This document shows positions 1 through 7,610 of a DNA stretch of 64,000 nt, one piece after another (position 1 is the stretch's first letter; the number at the start of each line of letters is the position of its first letter). Position numbers and translations under genes: made by a program. Source of the DNA: Paenibacillus sp. MSJ-34 (lineage in GTDB: Bacteria > Bacillota > Bacilli > Paenibacillales > Paenibacillaceae); the NCBI RefSeq assembly GCF_018918005.1, contig NZ_JAHLPR010000025.1, forward strand, positions 1 through 64,000, written 5' to 3'. The notes below the pieces were generated by a model. The model had not been told where the DNA came from and ran no database searches. It saw nothing but the letters and a program-made list of their open reading frames with translations.

Positions 1-120
1 ATTGATACACCAAAAAGCTTTCGACCTATGATCTGCCCATATTAATTACCCCAAAAACGGATACAGTTTGCAACTCTATTTTCATTTATGGCGATGGTCG
101 TCAGGCCATGGGGGATTTGT

Positions 121-795
121 GTGAAGATTACAGTCCGTCATTTATCGAAAATATATGGCAGCGGCGAAAACAAAGTGACCGCCCTAAACGATGCCAGTTT
201 CGACATCGCTTCGCGCGATTTTATTTCCGTCATGGGGCCGTCCGGCAGCGGCAAAAGCACGTTGCTTCACCTCATCAGCGGATTGGATAAGCCCACTGCC
301 GGTACTGTCCTTTACGACGGTCTCGATATTCACCGCGGAAACGATAAGGAGTTGTCCGCTTTCCGCCGACAAAGAATCGGATTTATTTTCCAACAATTTC
401 ATCTCCTGCCGGTCCTGAGCGCAAAGGAAAATATAATCATGCCGTTGCTGCTTGATAAAAAAGATCCGGATGAGGTCTATGTATCGGAGGTCGCAGATTT
501 GCTAGGGATCGGAGACCGATTAACTCATTTGCCCGGCGAACTGTCCGGCGGACAGCAGCAACGGGTCGCTATTGCCAGAGCTTTGATTGCCAAACCGGAT
601 ATTATTTTTGCCGACGAGCCGACCGGCAATCTTGACAGCAGAAGCGGCAGCGAGGTCATGAGGATGCTCTGCGATATCAGGGAGCGGCTTGGAAAAACAA
701 TCGTTGTCATTACGCATGACAGCCGGATTGCAAACATGGCGGATCGCCGGTTTACGATCGCAGACGGCGCGCTTACGGAGGTTACGGCATCATGA
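121..795 (+). CDS. ABC transporter ATP-binding protein (MacB/LolD type)
   Basis: ATPase of about 224 residues that should power the permease encoded immediately downstream. Visible motifs are Walker A (GPSGSGKST, about residues 39-47), the Q-loop (FIFQQF), the ABC signature LSGGQQQR, Walker B (IIFADEP) and the H-loop (VVITHD). This spacing and the DEPTGNLD sequence are typical of the LolD/MacB/YknY branch that pairs with FtsX-like permeases. I chose the GTG at 121, which lies about 6 bases after a GGGGG stretch and begins the usual KITVRHLSK N-terminus; the ATG at 88 would add an atypical tail. The stop overlaps the next gene by four bases (ATGA), so the two are translationally coupled. The substrate cannot be told; export of peptides, lipids or antimicrobials is known in this family. 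Confidence 0.9.
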   Translation: MKITVRHLSKIYGSGENKVTALNDASFDIASRDFISVMGPSGSGKSTLLHLISGLDKPTAGTVLYDGLDIHRGNDKELSAFRRQRIGFIFQQFHLLPVLSAKENIIMPLLLDKKDPDEVYVSEVADLLGIGDRLTHLPGELSGGQQQRVAIARALIAKPDIIFADEPTGNLDSRSGSEVMRMLCDIRERLGKTIVVITHDSRIANMADRRFTIADGALTEVTAS

Positions 796-3284
796 GTATG
801 AAATCCTATCAATCCTATGCATGGAAAGAAATGAAATCGCATAAAGTTACTTCGATCCTTATTCTGATTGCCGTCATCCTCTCTACCATGATGACAACGG
901 CGATCGGCCAGTCCATCGGAATATTGGACGCTATGCGTCAGCAACAGGCGGCGTCGCTCAACGGCAACCGCTATGCAACATTCCACCAGCTCGCCGGAGA
1001 ACAGATGGAAACGCTCATGAAGAACGATCGGATTGCATTTGCGGGCAGCTTCGTTACGGTTGGCGTTGCGGACTTGGGTACGAGCGGCATGTCCGTACAG
1101 CTTCGGGAATATTTCGGCGAAGGTTTATCCGTTTATCCGACAATTTCCCAACTTAAGGAGGGACGTTTGCCGCAAAAAGCGGGCGAAGCGGCTCTGCCTG
1201 AGGATGCGCTCCAATTTTTAGGCTTCAAAGGGGAAATTGGCGATACGATATCTCTCGACGCCAAGATTTCGTTGCTGCGGGATACGCAATTACCTTATGA
1301 ATATACCGCGGATTTTACGTTGACCGGAATATTGAAGAGCAATTACCTCGGATACGCTTCCGGCACGGTAAGCGGTATCGTAGGGGCGGGGACGGCGTCG
1401 GAATTATTGCCCGAACGTTATATGCTATATTCCGCCGATTTCCGGACGAAAGGGAAAGCGAATTTTCAGCAAACCGTTTATCATTTAGCCGATCAACTGA
1501 ACGTGCCCGAAGAACATATCCAATACAATTGGGTATATCTGAACGCTTTAGGGATTCCGTACGACAAAAAGGAGGCGGGCGCGGCAAAAGGTTCGGGCTT
1601 CTCCTATATGAAGGCAGCGGGCATCTTCGCCGGTTCCTTGACGCTGATGGCTGCCGGGCTTGTCATCTATAATATCTTGAAGATCGCGGTTGCCAAGCGT
1701 ATGAAAGAATATGGGATTTTGCGGGCCATCGGAGCGGAAAGGGGCCAGCTATATCGACTGGTGGCTATGCAGCTTCTCTTGCTGTGCGCCATCGGCATCC
1801 CGCCGGGCGCGATTGTCGGCGTTCTTTCGGCCGAAGGCATAACGGCGGCAGCGACCGGTTTATTCTCGCCCGAAGCATTGTTGGCGGGCAGCCCGGAGGA
1901 ACTGGCCGCCCTGGTTGCCGGGAATCGTACGGGAAGGCTTCTGCCATTGATCATAAGCGCCGTTGTCACCCTGTTGTCTTCGTTCATCGCCGCCATGCCT
2001 GCCGCCCGTTACGCGGCAAAAGTTTCCCCGATGATTTCGATATCCGGCCGGACCGCCGCATTCAAGCGCAAGAATCGAAAAAGCAGGCGCATCCGCCGCT
2101 TTGAAGCGTATTACGCGAAACTGAACTTGAAGCGCAACCCGGGCCGTACGGCGATCACGATATTGTCTATGGCGATGAGCTTTACCGTGTTCGTAGCGCT
2201 GCAAAGCTTTTCCAATCTGCTTGATACTTCAAACGAAGTACGGAAAATGCACTTGGGCGATTACTCTATTACAAATGATCTGGTAGGGTTTGCACCCTCT
2301 ATCGCGGACGAGCTAAAAAAACAGCCGGAAGTCGTCTTTTTACATACGTTAAAATTTAGTCTGTATAAACAAGATAAAAACGGTATGCTCCCTATTCGTA
2401 CAAGCGTTGCGTTATCCCCCGGCGAAACGTTCCAGATCGTCGGCGTTGACGCGAAGCGGCTTCCATCGCTCGCCCCATCCCTTACGGCAGAAGAGATGCA
2501 GAAGTTAAAGGACGGGAAAGCATGCTTGATCAAAAATCCGATTGCACTCTCTTATGAAGGCGCTCCGCTGGCTGCAACTTCGATTTCAGCCGGCGACACG
2601 ATCTCTGTCGGGGGCATGGAACTTGATGTGATTGCAATTTCCGACCGTTCCGTAGGGCTGGACAATGCCGGATTTGTCAATGGGGTTCAAGTCATTGTGT
2701 TCGATACGGTTTACGATGCGCTCACCGGTCAAGACGCGTACTCCGAGGTGTACCCGGTGTTGGCGGATAAGGCGGATGCCCGCGCCTTCGAAGCGAAGAT
2801 CGAAGAAATTGCCGGTACAACGCCCGGCAGTCGCTGGCTTTCTTACCGGGACGCGGACCGCCAGCTGGAAGAAAGCTATCGACAAATCCAAACGCTTGCG
2901 TGGGGTGTGATTTTGTTTATCGGTTTCATCGGCGTTTTGAATATCGTCAATACGGTTTATACCAATATTCATACCCGCATTGCCGAAATCGGCGTCCAAC
3001 GGGCGATCGGAATGAGCGCTTCCGGCCTCTATCGAACTTTCATGTGGGAAGGCGCCTATTACGGTATGATCGCCTCGGCCATCGGCGCAGCGGCCGGATC
3101 TATTTGTACCGTTTTGATCGGCGCAGCGGCCGCGGAGTCGGTTTCGTTCACGGCTGTGCCTGTGATACCGATGTTGCAAGCAACTGTCATTTCGATCCTT
3201 GCCTGCCTGCTCGCGACATGTATTCCGTTGCGGCAAATTGCAAGCATGAATATTGCGGACTCCATTGAAAGGGCTGCATTATAA
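792..3284 (+). CDS. FtsX-like ABC transporter permease (two FtsX domains)
   Basis: Large permease of 830 residues forming the membrane half of the transporter whose ATPase is encoded just upstream. It has an N-terminal membrane anchor (about residues 20-40), an extracytoplasmic domain of about 230 residues, then three membrane segments (about 275-300, 320-345, 380-405). A second cycle follows: an anchor near 460, another soluble domain, and three C-terminal segments from about 705 to 820. The short cytoplasmic stretches after the membrane helices (KRMKEYGILRAIGAERGQL and RIAEIGVQRAIGMSASGLY) are the FtsX coupling signature. Duplicated FtsX domains in one chain are common in Firmicutes. Substrate unknown; a lipid, lipoprotein or antimicrobial-peptide role is inference only. 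Confidence 0.88.
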   Translation: MSMKSYQSYAWKEMKSHKVTSILILIAVILSTMMTTAIGQSIGILDAMRQQQAASLNGNRYATFHQLAGEQMETLMKNDRIAFAGSFVTVGVADLGTSGMSVQLREYFGEGLSVYPTISQLKEGRLPQKAGEAALPEDALQFLGFKGEIGDTISLDAKISLLRDTQLPYEYTADFTLTGILKSNYLGYASGTVSGIVGAGTASELLPERYMLYSADFRTKGKANFQQTVYHLADQLNVPEEHIQYNWVYLNALGIPYDKKEAGAAKGSGFSYMKAAGIFAGSLTLMAAGLVIYNILKIAVAKRMKEYGILRAIGAERGQLYRLVAMQLLLLCAIGIPPGAIVGVLSAEGITAAATGLFSPEALLAGSPEELAALVAGNRTGRLLPLIISAVVTLLSSFIAAMPAARYAAKVSPMISISGRTAAFKRKNRKSRRIRRFEAYYAKLNLKRNPGRTAITILSMAMSFTVFVALQSFSNLLDTSNEVRKMHLGDYSITNDLVGFAPSIADELKKQPEVVFLHTLKFSLYKQDKNGMLPIRTSVALSPGETFQIVGVDAKRLPSLAPSLTAEEMQKLKDGKACLIKNPIALSYEGAPLAATSISAGDTISVGGMELDVIAISDRSVGLDNAGFVNGVQVIVFDTVYDALTGQDAYSEVYPVLADKADARAFEAKIEEIAGTTPGSRWLSYRDADRQLEESYRQIQTLAWGVILFIGFIGVLNIVNTVYTNIHTRIAEIGVQRAIGMSASGLYRTFMWEGAYYGMIASAIGAAAGSICTVLIGAAAAESVSFTAVPVIPMLQATVISILACLLATCIPLRQIASMNIADSIERAAL

Positions 3285-3299
3285 GCCGGATCGCCGGCT
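3284..3299. terminator. Short GC-rich hairpin between convergent genes
   Basis: A perfect six-base-pair stem (AGCCGG/CCGGCT) with an ATCG loop starts at the last base of the permease stop codon and lies just before the end of the convergent cupredoxin gene. There is no clear T tract, so it may be only an RNA 3'-end stabiliser. Confidence 0.35.
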
Positions 3300-3305
3300 C
3301 CCAAT

Positions 3306-4205
3306 TTACGGCTTTGCGACTTGAATGGAAGCCGTCATGCCGGCTTCCTGGTGGCCCGGCAAAGTACAGACGACTTGATAGTATCCCGCTTTCTCGAAAC
3401 GAACGAGCGCGCTGTTTCGATCGCCGGGTGCGGCGTGAATGTGCACGTTCGTTCCGACGATTTCAAAATCATGCTCCGTTCGGCCCGCGTTCTCCAAAGT
3501 AATTGTAATGTTTTGGCCTGCATAGAGTCGGATGGAGGAAGGGGAAAAGGAATATTCCGTCGCACTCACAAGAAGTTCTTGGTCCGCTTGATCCGGCGAT
3601 TCGGTTCGATTCGAGTCGTGCGCATGCCCCGAATGTTCGGCAGATTGGCCCGGCGGAGACGGACGGGCGTCTTCCGGATCGTCGTATAGCGAGCTCGCCT
3701 GAATGGATAGCAACGCAATAAGAATGACGGAAAACATGGAGACCGGTTTTGCCAGCACAAAAGATTTTTGTCCTCTCTTGTCGGAGTTCACTTCTCCGTG
3801 CAGCGTAACAAACAGTAGAAACAAGATGCCGCTGCATAGGACCGACATGATGTTGACCGTGGTTTCGGCGTAGGGCGCAGGCACCATCACCATGAGCATC
3901 GTTCCCATCATGCCGCCCATGATGCCCGATAACAATCCCTCGATCAATGCCAAGAAACCGACAGGGATGCCGGCAGCCGCCCCTGCGGCCCCGCCGATTA
4001 TCATTCCGACCATGGTAGAATGGAAGAATTGTCCCGGAAGCCAGAGGGCGAGCAGAGCGCCCATCGCCAAACCGATCGTCATTCCTGCCGCCATCGCCGC
4101 CGTCATGCCAACCATGCCGTTTATATTTTTGCGAAAAAAGACGATGAATCCTATCGTCCAAACGGTAAGCGCACCGAATAAAGCACTAACCAGAATCAAA
4201 CTCAT
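3306..4205 (-). CDS. Membrane protein with C-terminal cupredoxin domain
   Basis: Protein of 299 residues. The first 150 residues hold several hydrophobic helices rich in Gly, Met and Ala (for example around residues 5-22, 30-55, 62-85, 88-108, 118-135) and another helix follows near 150-165. A low-complexity His/Asp/Ser linker leads to a cupredoxin domain (about 205-299). The likely type 1 copper ligands are all present: His245 (TEHDF), Cys280, His285 and Met290 in CTLPGHQEAGM. The domain should sit outside the membrane and bind copper, either for electron transfer or copper handling. A YtkA-like lipoprotein gene lies nearby on the other strand, another family often found beside copper/cytochrome oxidase genes. 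The exact partner is unknown. Confidence 0.8.
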   Translation of the reverse strand: MSLILVSALFGALTVWTIGFIVFFRKNINGMVGMTAAMAAGMTIGLAMGALLALWLPGQFFHSTMVGMIIGGAAGAAAGIPVGFLALIEGLLSGIMGGMMGTMLMVMVPAPYAETTVNIMSVLCSGILFLLFVTLHGEVNSDKRGQKSFVLAKPVSMFSVILIALLSIQASSLYDDPEDARPSPPGQSAEHSGHAHDSNRTESPDQADQELLVSATEYSFSPSSIRLYAGQNITITLENAGRTEHDFEIVGTNVHIHAAPGDRNSALVRFEKAGYYQVVCTLPGHQEAGMTASIQVAKP

Positions 4206-4373
4206 ATACCATACCCCCTTATCCTATATAACATACCAATATGGCTTGACCCAAAGATTTATGACAAAATCCAAAATGGATGGTAAAATGCCCCTTGAAA
4301 TGGGTGGTGACTGCGTCATCGTTCTGTACTAGAGTAAACGATAGGTATACTGCGAACTTTGGAGGGATTGTCA

Positions 4374-4490
4374 GTGGATGTGCCGGTTATCGTATGGATT
4401 GCGTCGGTTATTATCATTGTACTCATTTCCTATATTACGTTCTGGGTCACGAATAAGGCCTATTCAAGAAAATGGGAAGACAGCGAATAG
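4374..4490 (+). CDS. Small single-pass membrane protein, 38 residues
   Basis: A short gene with a GTG start 7 bases after a clear GGAGGG ribosome-binding site and followed closely by a strong terminator, so it is very likely real. The product has one hydrophobic helix (residues 4-26, rich in Val, Ile and Trp) followed by a charged tail (NKAYSRKWEDSE). The helix plus a tail with an NKAYS-like sequence recalls YtzI-type small proteins of Bacillus, but that match is from memory and weak. It stands alone between the cupredoxin gene and the YtkA-like gene. Function unknown. Confidence 0.7.
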   Translation: MDVPVIVWIASVIIIVLISYITFWVTNKAYSRKWEDSE

Positions 4491-4506
4491 TGCGTTCATT
4501 AGACGG

Positions 4507-4536
4507 AGCTCTTCATTTCAATATGAAGAGCTTTTT
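4507..4536 (+). terminator. Rho-independent terminator after the small membrane protein
   Basis: Ten-base-pair perfect stem (AGCTCTTCAT/ATGAAGAGCT) with a six-base loop, followed by TTTT; it lies 16 bases after the 38-residue ORF. Confidence 0.85.
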
Positions 4537-4692
4537 GCATGGATTTGTTGTGAATAAAGTTTGTCAATTTTATTGCAATTCTTTGAAAATGGCTGGTTCA
4601 TTCATGTCGATAGCGGTTGGTGACATTTATCGCAATTCCCCTTAAAGTAAGACGTGATCATTTTAAAAAATACAACATGGAGGGTCAACACG

Positions 4693-5091
4693 ATGAAAAA
4701 ATATAGTTTCCTGCTGGCTGGTCTAGTTCTTCTTTTACTCGTCTCCGCTTGCTCCGATTCCGGCACCGCCGAGCCGTCCGAACCGCTTCAAGTTGAAATC
4801 AGCACGGTACAGGACATTTTGCAACCGGGACGGGCCATTCTGATTGACGCAACCGTTACACAGGGGGCGGAGAAGGTGACAGACGCCCAGGAGGTCGAAT
4901 TCGAAATTTGGAGGAAAGATCAGGAGAAACATCGGACCGTCACTGCGAAGCATTGGTTGGACGGCACTTATCGCATCAAAACGATGTTCCCCGAGGATGG
5001 CGTCTATTATGTCGTTGCTCACGTTACGTCCGGGGATATGCAGGCGATGCCGAAAAAAGAATTGGTCGTTGGCAATGTAACGGCGGGTTAA
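4693..5091 (+). CDS. YtkA-like lipoprotein
   Basis: Lipoprotein of 132 residues. It starts with a signal peptide and lipobox (LLVSAC, Cys20 or so), so it should be anchored on the outer face of the membrane. The remaining region is a single small beta-sandwich domain of the YtkA/FixH type, with the recognisable EVEFEIWRKDQEKH, DGTYRIKTMFPEDGVYYV and AHVTSGDMQAMP segments. I chose the ATG at 4693, eight bases after GGAGGG, instead of the upstream in-frame ATG. A paralogue with the same layout is encoded at 59203-59619 beside an SCO-type protein, which suggests a link to copper delivery or cytochrome oxidase assembly (inference). Confidence 0.85.
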   Translation: MKKYSFLLAGLVLLLLVSACSDSGTAEPSEPLQVEISTVQDILQPGRAILIDATVTQGAEKVTDAQEVEFEIWRKDQEKHRTVTAKHWLDGTYRIKTMFPEDGVYYVVAHVTSGDMQAMPKKELVVGNVTAG

Positions 5092-5119
5092 CCGGCTCTC
5101 CTTGGATCATACGAAATAG

Positions 5120-5171
5120 AAAGGTGAATGAAGCGGCTCGTATGTTCGGATATACGCCTTCATTCACCTTT
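5120..5171. terminator. Bidirectional terminator between convergent genes
   Basis: Fourteen-base-pair perfect stem with A-rich and T-rich flanks on both sides (arms 5120-5133 and 5158-5171). It lies between the YtkA-like gene and the convergent MocR-type gene. Confidence 0.85.
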
Positions 5172-5179
5172 TTGCTATG

Positions 5180-6628
5180 TTAGGAACCTAGAACCGCGCG
5201 AATCGCTGCGGCAAATTTGGCAACGCCCGGGACGATCGTATCCGTATCGGGCCGAGCGTACGTAAATCGCACATAACCCGAGTCCGAACCGTATACGCTT
5301 CCGGGAACGAAAACGACTCCGTGTCGGATCGCTTCCTCCAGCAGTTTTGCATCGTTCACCTCGGGCAATATGTTGCACCATAGATGCAAGCCTCCCTCCG
5401 GAACGGAGAAACGGACCGAATCCGGCAGTTCTTTCCGAAGCGCTTCGACCAATAGATCCCGCTTAAAGATCAGCTGCGTTCGCAAACGTTCGAGATGAGG
5501 CCGGATATAGGAGGATTTCAGGAACTGCGCGGCAATCTGCTGAGGGACGACGCTAAGTCCGAAATCCATTTGCTGCCTGGCATCGGCCAGCCGTTTGACA
5601 ACGGAATGCGGGGCGACCATCCAGCCTACGCGCAGCCCGGACGCCGCGATTTTGGAGAAAGAGCCGATATAGAGGACCGAGCCGATCGAATCCATCGATT
5701 TAAGCGGCTTCGGCGGCGTTCCGTCATAAGCCGTCAAACTGAAGGGATCGTCTTCAACAATCGGCAGCCCCAGTTCGCTCGCGACGTTAAGCAATTCCTT
5801 ACGGCGTTCCGTATCGAGGACAGTGCCTGTCGGATTCTGATAATTCGGATTGATGAATACCATTTTGATCCGATGTTTTTTGTACAGAGAGCGGACATCT
5901 TCAGGGTTGATCCCTTTGGCATCGACCGGAAGCCGGAACAGTCGAAGGCCAGCCGATTGAAACATGGGCAACGAGTAGCAATAAGAAGGATCCTCAATCG
6001 CGACCGCGTCTCCCGGGGCCAGCAAACATTGCGTAATTAAATATAAGGATTGCTGGGAGCCGGACGTAACGAGAATCGACGAATCCGACGTTTCAATCCC
6101 CCGATATTGGCGTAGATAGGGGACAAGCGTTTCTCTAAGCGGGACGTATCCTTGTGGATTGTCATATCCCAGATATTCCGTGTAGTAATGTTCGCCGATG
6201 AGCGTATTGATTTCATGGACGGGCGAAATATCCGCGCCCAGTTCGCCGCTGGCAAAATCGATTAGCGTCTTGTTTTGTTGAAGAGCTTCCCGGATCCGAC
6301 GCAGAAAAGGCAGATTAGGCAAAAAACTGCCGCCTTCCACATACCTGTGCCAGTTCGGCGTATGCTTCGGCGTAGCCCCCCACTTATATTTGTTTACGCG
6401 AGTTCCGCTGCCCGAACGGCTTTCGATAATCCCAAGCGAGCGCAACTCGGCGTAAGCGAGAATCACCGTGCTGCGATTCACTCCCAATTGTTCGGCTAAT
6501 TTGCGCTCGGAGGGCAGCATACTGCCCGGCGGAAACTCCCCGTATGAAATTCGCCGTTCGATATCGTCGGCAATTTGTTGATACAAAGGTTGGTCGCTGG
6601 AACGGTCGGGTTTCCGTATGATCATCAC
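5180..6628 (-). CDS. MocR-family regulator (GntR HTH fused to PLP aminotransferase domain)
   Basis: Protein of 482 residues. The N-terminus is a GntR winged helix (about residues 10-78, with LYQQIADDIERRI and SERKLAEQLGVNRSTV), followed by a linker and a fold-type I aminotransferase domain (about 115-480). PLP-site features include the NPNYQNPTG motif and the SFSK lysine, followed by LRVGWM. MocR proteins use PLP or an amine-PLP adduct as a signal, e.g. PdxR and GabR. No pdx or gab target gene lies next to it, so the target is unknown. The start is either GTG at 6628 or the following ATG; an AAGG sits just upstream of both. Three tandem 8-bp repeats lie 30 bases upstream and may be its binding site. 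Confidence 0.88.
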   Translation of the reverse strand: MMIIRKPDRSSDQPLYQQIADDIERRISYGEFPPGSMLPSERKLAEQLGVNRSTVILAYAELRSLGIIESRSGSGTRVNKYKWGATPKHTPNWHRYVEGGSFLPNLPFLRRIREALQQNKTLIDFASGELGADISPVHEINTLIGEHYYTEYLGYDNPQGYVPLRETLVPYLRQYRGIETSDSSILVTSGSQQSLYLITQCLLAPGDAVAIEDPSYCYSLPMFQSAGLRLFRLPVDAKGINPEDVRSLYKKHRIKMVFINPNYQNPTGTVLDTERRKELLNVASELGLPIVEDDPFSLTAYDGTPPKPLKSMDSIGSVLYIGSFSKIAASGLRVGWMVAPHSVVKRLADARQQMDFGLSVVPQQIAAQFLKSSYIRPHLERLRTQLIFKRDLLVEALRKELPDSVRFSVPEGGLHLWCNILPEVNDAKLLEEAIRHGVVFVPGSVYGSDSGYVRFTYARPDTDTIVPGVAKFAAAIRAVLGS

Positions 6629-6657
6629 CTTCTGCCTTGTGTTTAAATTGGGTTATC

Positions 6658-6681
6658 TGACTATGTGACTATGTGACTATG
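6658..6681. promoter_or_regulatory. Three tandem TGACTATG repeats upstream of the mocR-type gene
   Basis: The octamer TGACTATG is repeated three times without gaps (6658, 6666, 6674), 30 bases upstream of the divergent start of the MocR-type gene. MocR regulators are known to bind direct repeats, so this is a reasonable operator for autoregulation. The link is inferred from position only. Confidence 0.5.
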
Positions 6682-6871
6682 TTCATCATAACATTTGGCT
6701 TATGAACGAAGAGCCGCTTTTTATGGCAATGTATTGCAATTTGTTGAACATGGCGGGCAAAGTTGTTTGCCGCTAGGAACGTTCCAACGTAACGAATGAT
6801 GCTTATTTACAATATTGACTATTTTTGAGTTGTTATAATGGCAATTGCGAAAAAACTAAGGTTTTGAGTCC

Positions 6872-6900
6872 TTGCGCAATCGCCGCCGGCATGCTATTCT
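6872..6900 (+). promoter_or_regulatory. SigA-type promoter of the tetR-hydrolase unit
   Basis: A -35 TTGCGC (6872-6877) and a -10 TATTCT (6895-6900) are separated by exactly 17 bases. The palindromic operator begins seven bases later, over the expected transcription start. Confidence 0.55.
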
Positions 6901-6907
6901 CTCTTTA

Positions 6908-6921
6908 AGACCGATCGGTCT
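6908..6921. promoter_or_regulatory. TetR operator, copy 1 (AGACCGATCGGTCT)
   Basis: Perfect 14-bp palindrome located between the promoter and the start codon of the TetR-family gene, so bound repressor would block its own transcription. An identical copy lies upstream of the hydrolase gene. GACCGATCGGTC-like sites are known for TetR proteins such as the LmrA/YxaF type. Confidence 0.8.
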
Positions 6922-6942
6922 CTTGAAGGAGGAGCCATAACA

Positions 6943-7533
6943 ATGCGAAAAGGAACGATCACCCGGGAACGCATCATTATACAAGCCGCTGAGTTATTCA
7001 ATCAGCAAGGCTATGCCGGTTCTTCGGTTTCCGACATTATGCGTGTAACCGGACTGCGCAAGGGAGGCATTTATAATCATTTTGGCAGCAAGGATGAGCT
7101 TGCGCTTGAAGCGTTCGATTATGCCATCAACCGGATGCGCCGCAAATACGCGGAGGCGATCAAGGGAAAAACGTCCTCCATCGACCAGTTAATCGCGATT
7201 GTCTCGATCTATCGCAATATTGTCGAAGACCCTCCGTTGAAAGGCGGCTGTCCTTTGTTGAATACGGCCATCGAGAGCGACGATACGCATCCGGCCCTGC
7301 GCGATAAAGCCCGCGAAGCGATGGAACAATTTTTGAAATTTATTCGTATCGTGATCAACAGAGGAAAGCGCAAGGGGGAAATCCTTTCTTCCGTCGACGA
7401 AGCATCGGTATCCGTCTATATCGTTGCGGCGATGGAAGGAGGCGTGATGATCAGCCAGTTATATCGCGATAGCGGCTATATGCGGCATACGCTGGAACAT
7501 TTAACGCATTATTTTGAGAGCTTTCGTGCATGA
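6943..7533 (+). CDS. TetR/AcrR-family transcriptional repressor
   Basis: Regulator of 196 residues. The N-terminal helix-turn-helix is clear (RERIIQAAELFNQQGYAGSS and SDIMRVTGLRKGGIYNHFGSK, about residues 8-50), and the remainder is the alpha-helical ligand/dimer domain. A GCPLLNTAIE segment near residue 100 resembles the LmrA/YxaF/QacR-like subgroup, which is consistent with its palindromic operator. The ATG follows GGAGGAG by about 9 bases. The same 14-bp palindrome lies in front of this gene and the next one, so it very probably represses itself and the hydrolase. The ligand is unknown. Confidence 0.9.
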   Translation: MRKGTITRERIIIQAAELFNQQGYAGSSVSDIMRVTGLRKGGIYNHFGSKDELALEAFDYAINRMRRKYAEAIKGKTSSIDQLIAIVSIYRNIVEDPPLKGGCPLLNTAIESDDTHPALRDKAREAMEQFLKFIRIVINRGKRKGEILSSVDEASVSVYIVAAMEGGVMISQLYRDSGYMRHTLEHLTHYFESFRA

Positions 7534-7558
7534 CCCTTCTTTTTTTTAGGCAAAAAAC

Positions 7559-7572
7559 AGACCGATCGGTCT
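7559..7572. promoter_or_regulatory. TetR operator, copy 2 (AGACCGATCGGTCT)
   Basis: Identical in all 14 bases to the copy at 6908-6921. It lies between the tetR stop codon and the alpha/beta hydrolase start (39 bases upstream of the ATG), making the hydrolase a separate member of the regulon. Confidence 0.8.
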
Positions 7573-7610
7573 TAAACTAAGAAGAAAACTCGTGGGAAGG
7601 TGGAATAGCG

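Noticed and set aside
88-120. Upstream ATG start for the first ABC ATPase
   Set aside because: It lacks a ribosome-binding site and adds residues not expected in this family; the GTG at 121 has a G-rich site at suitable spacing.
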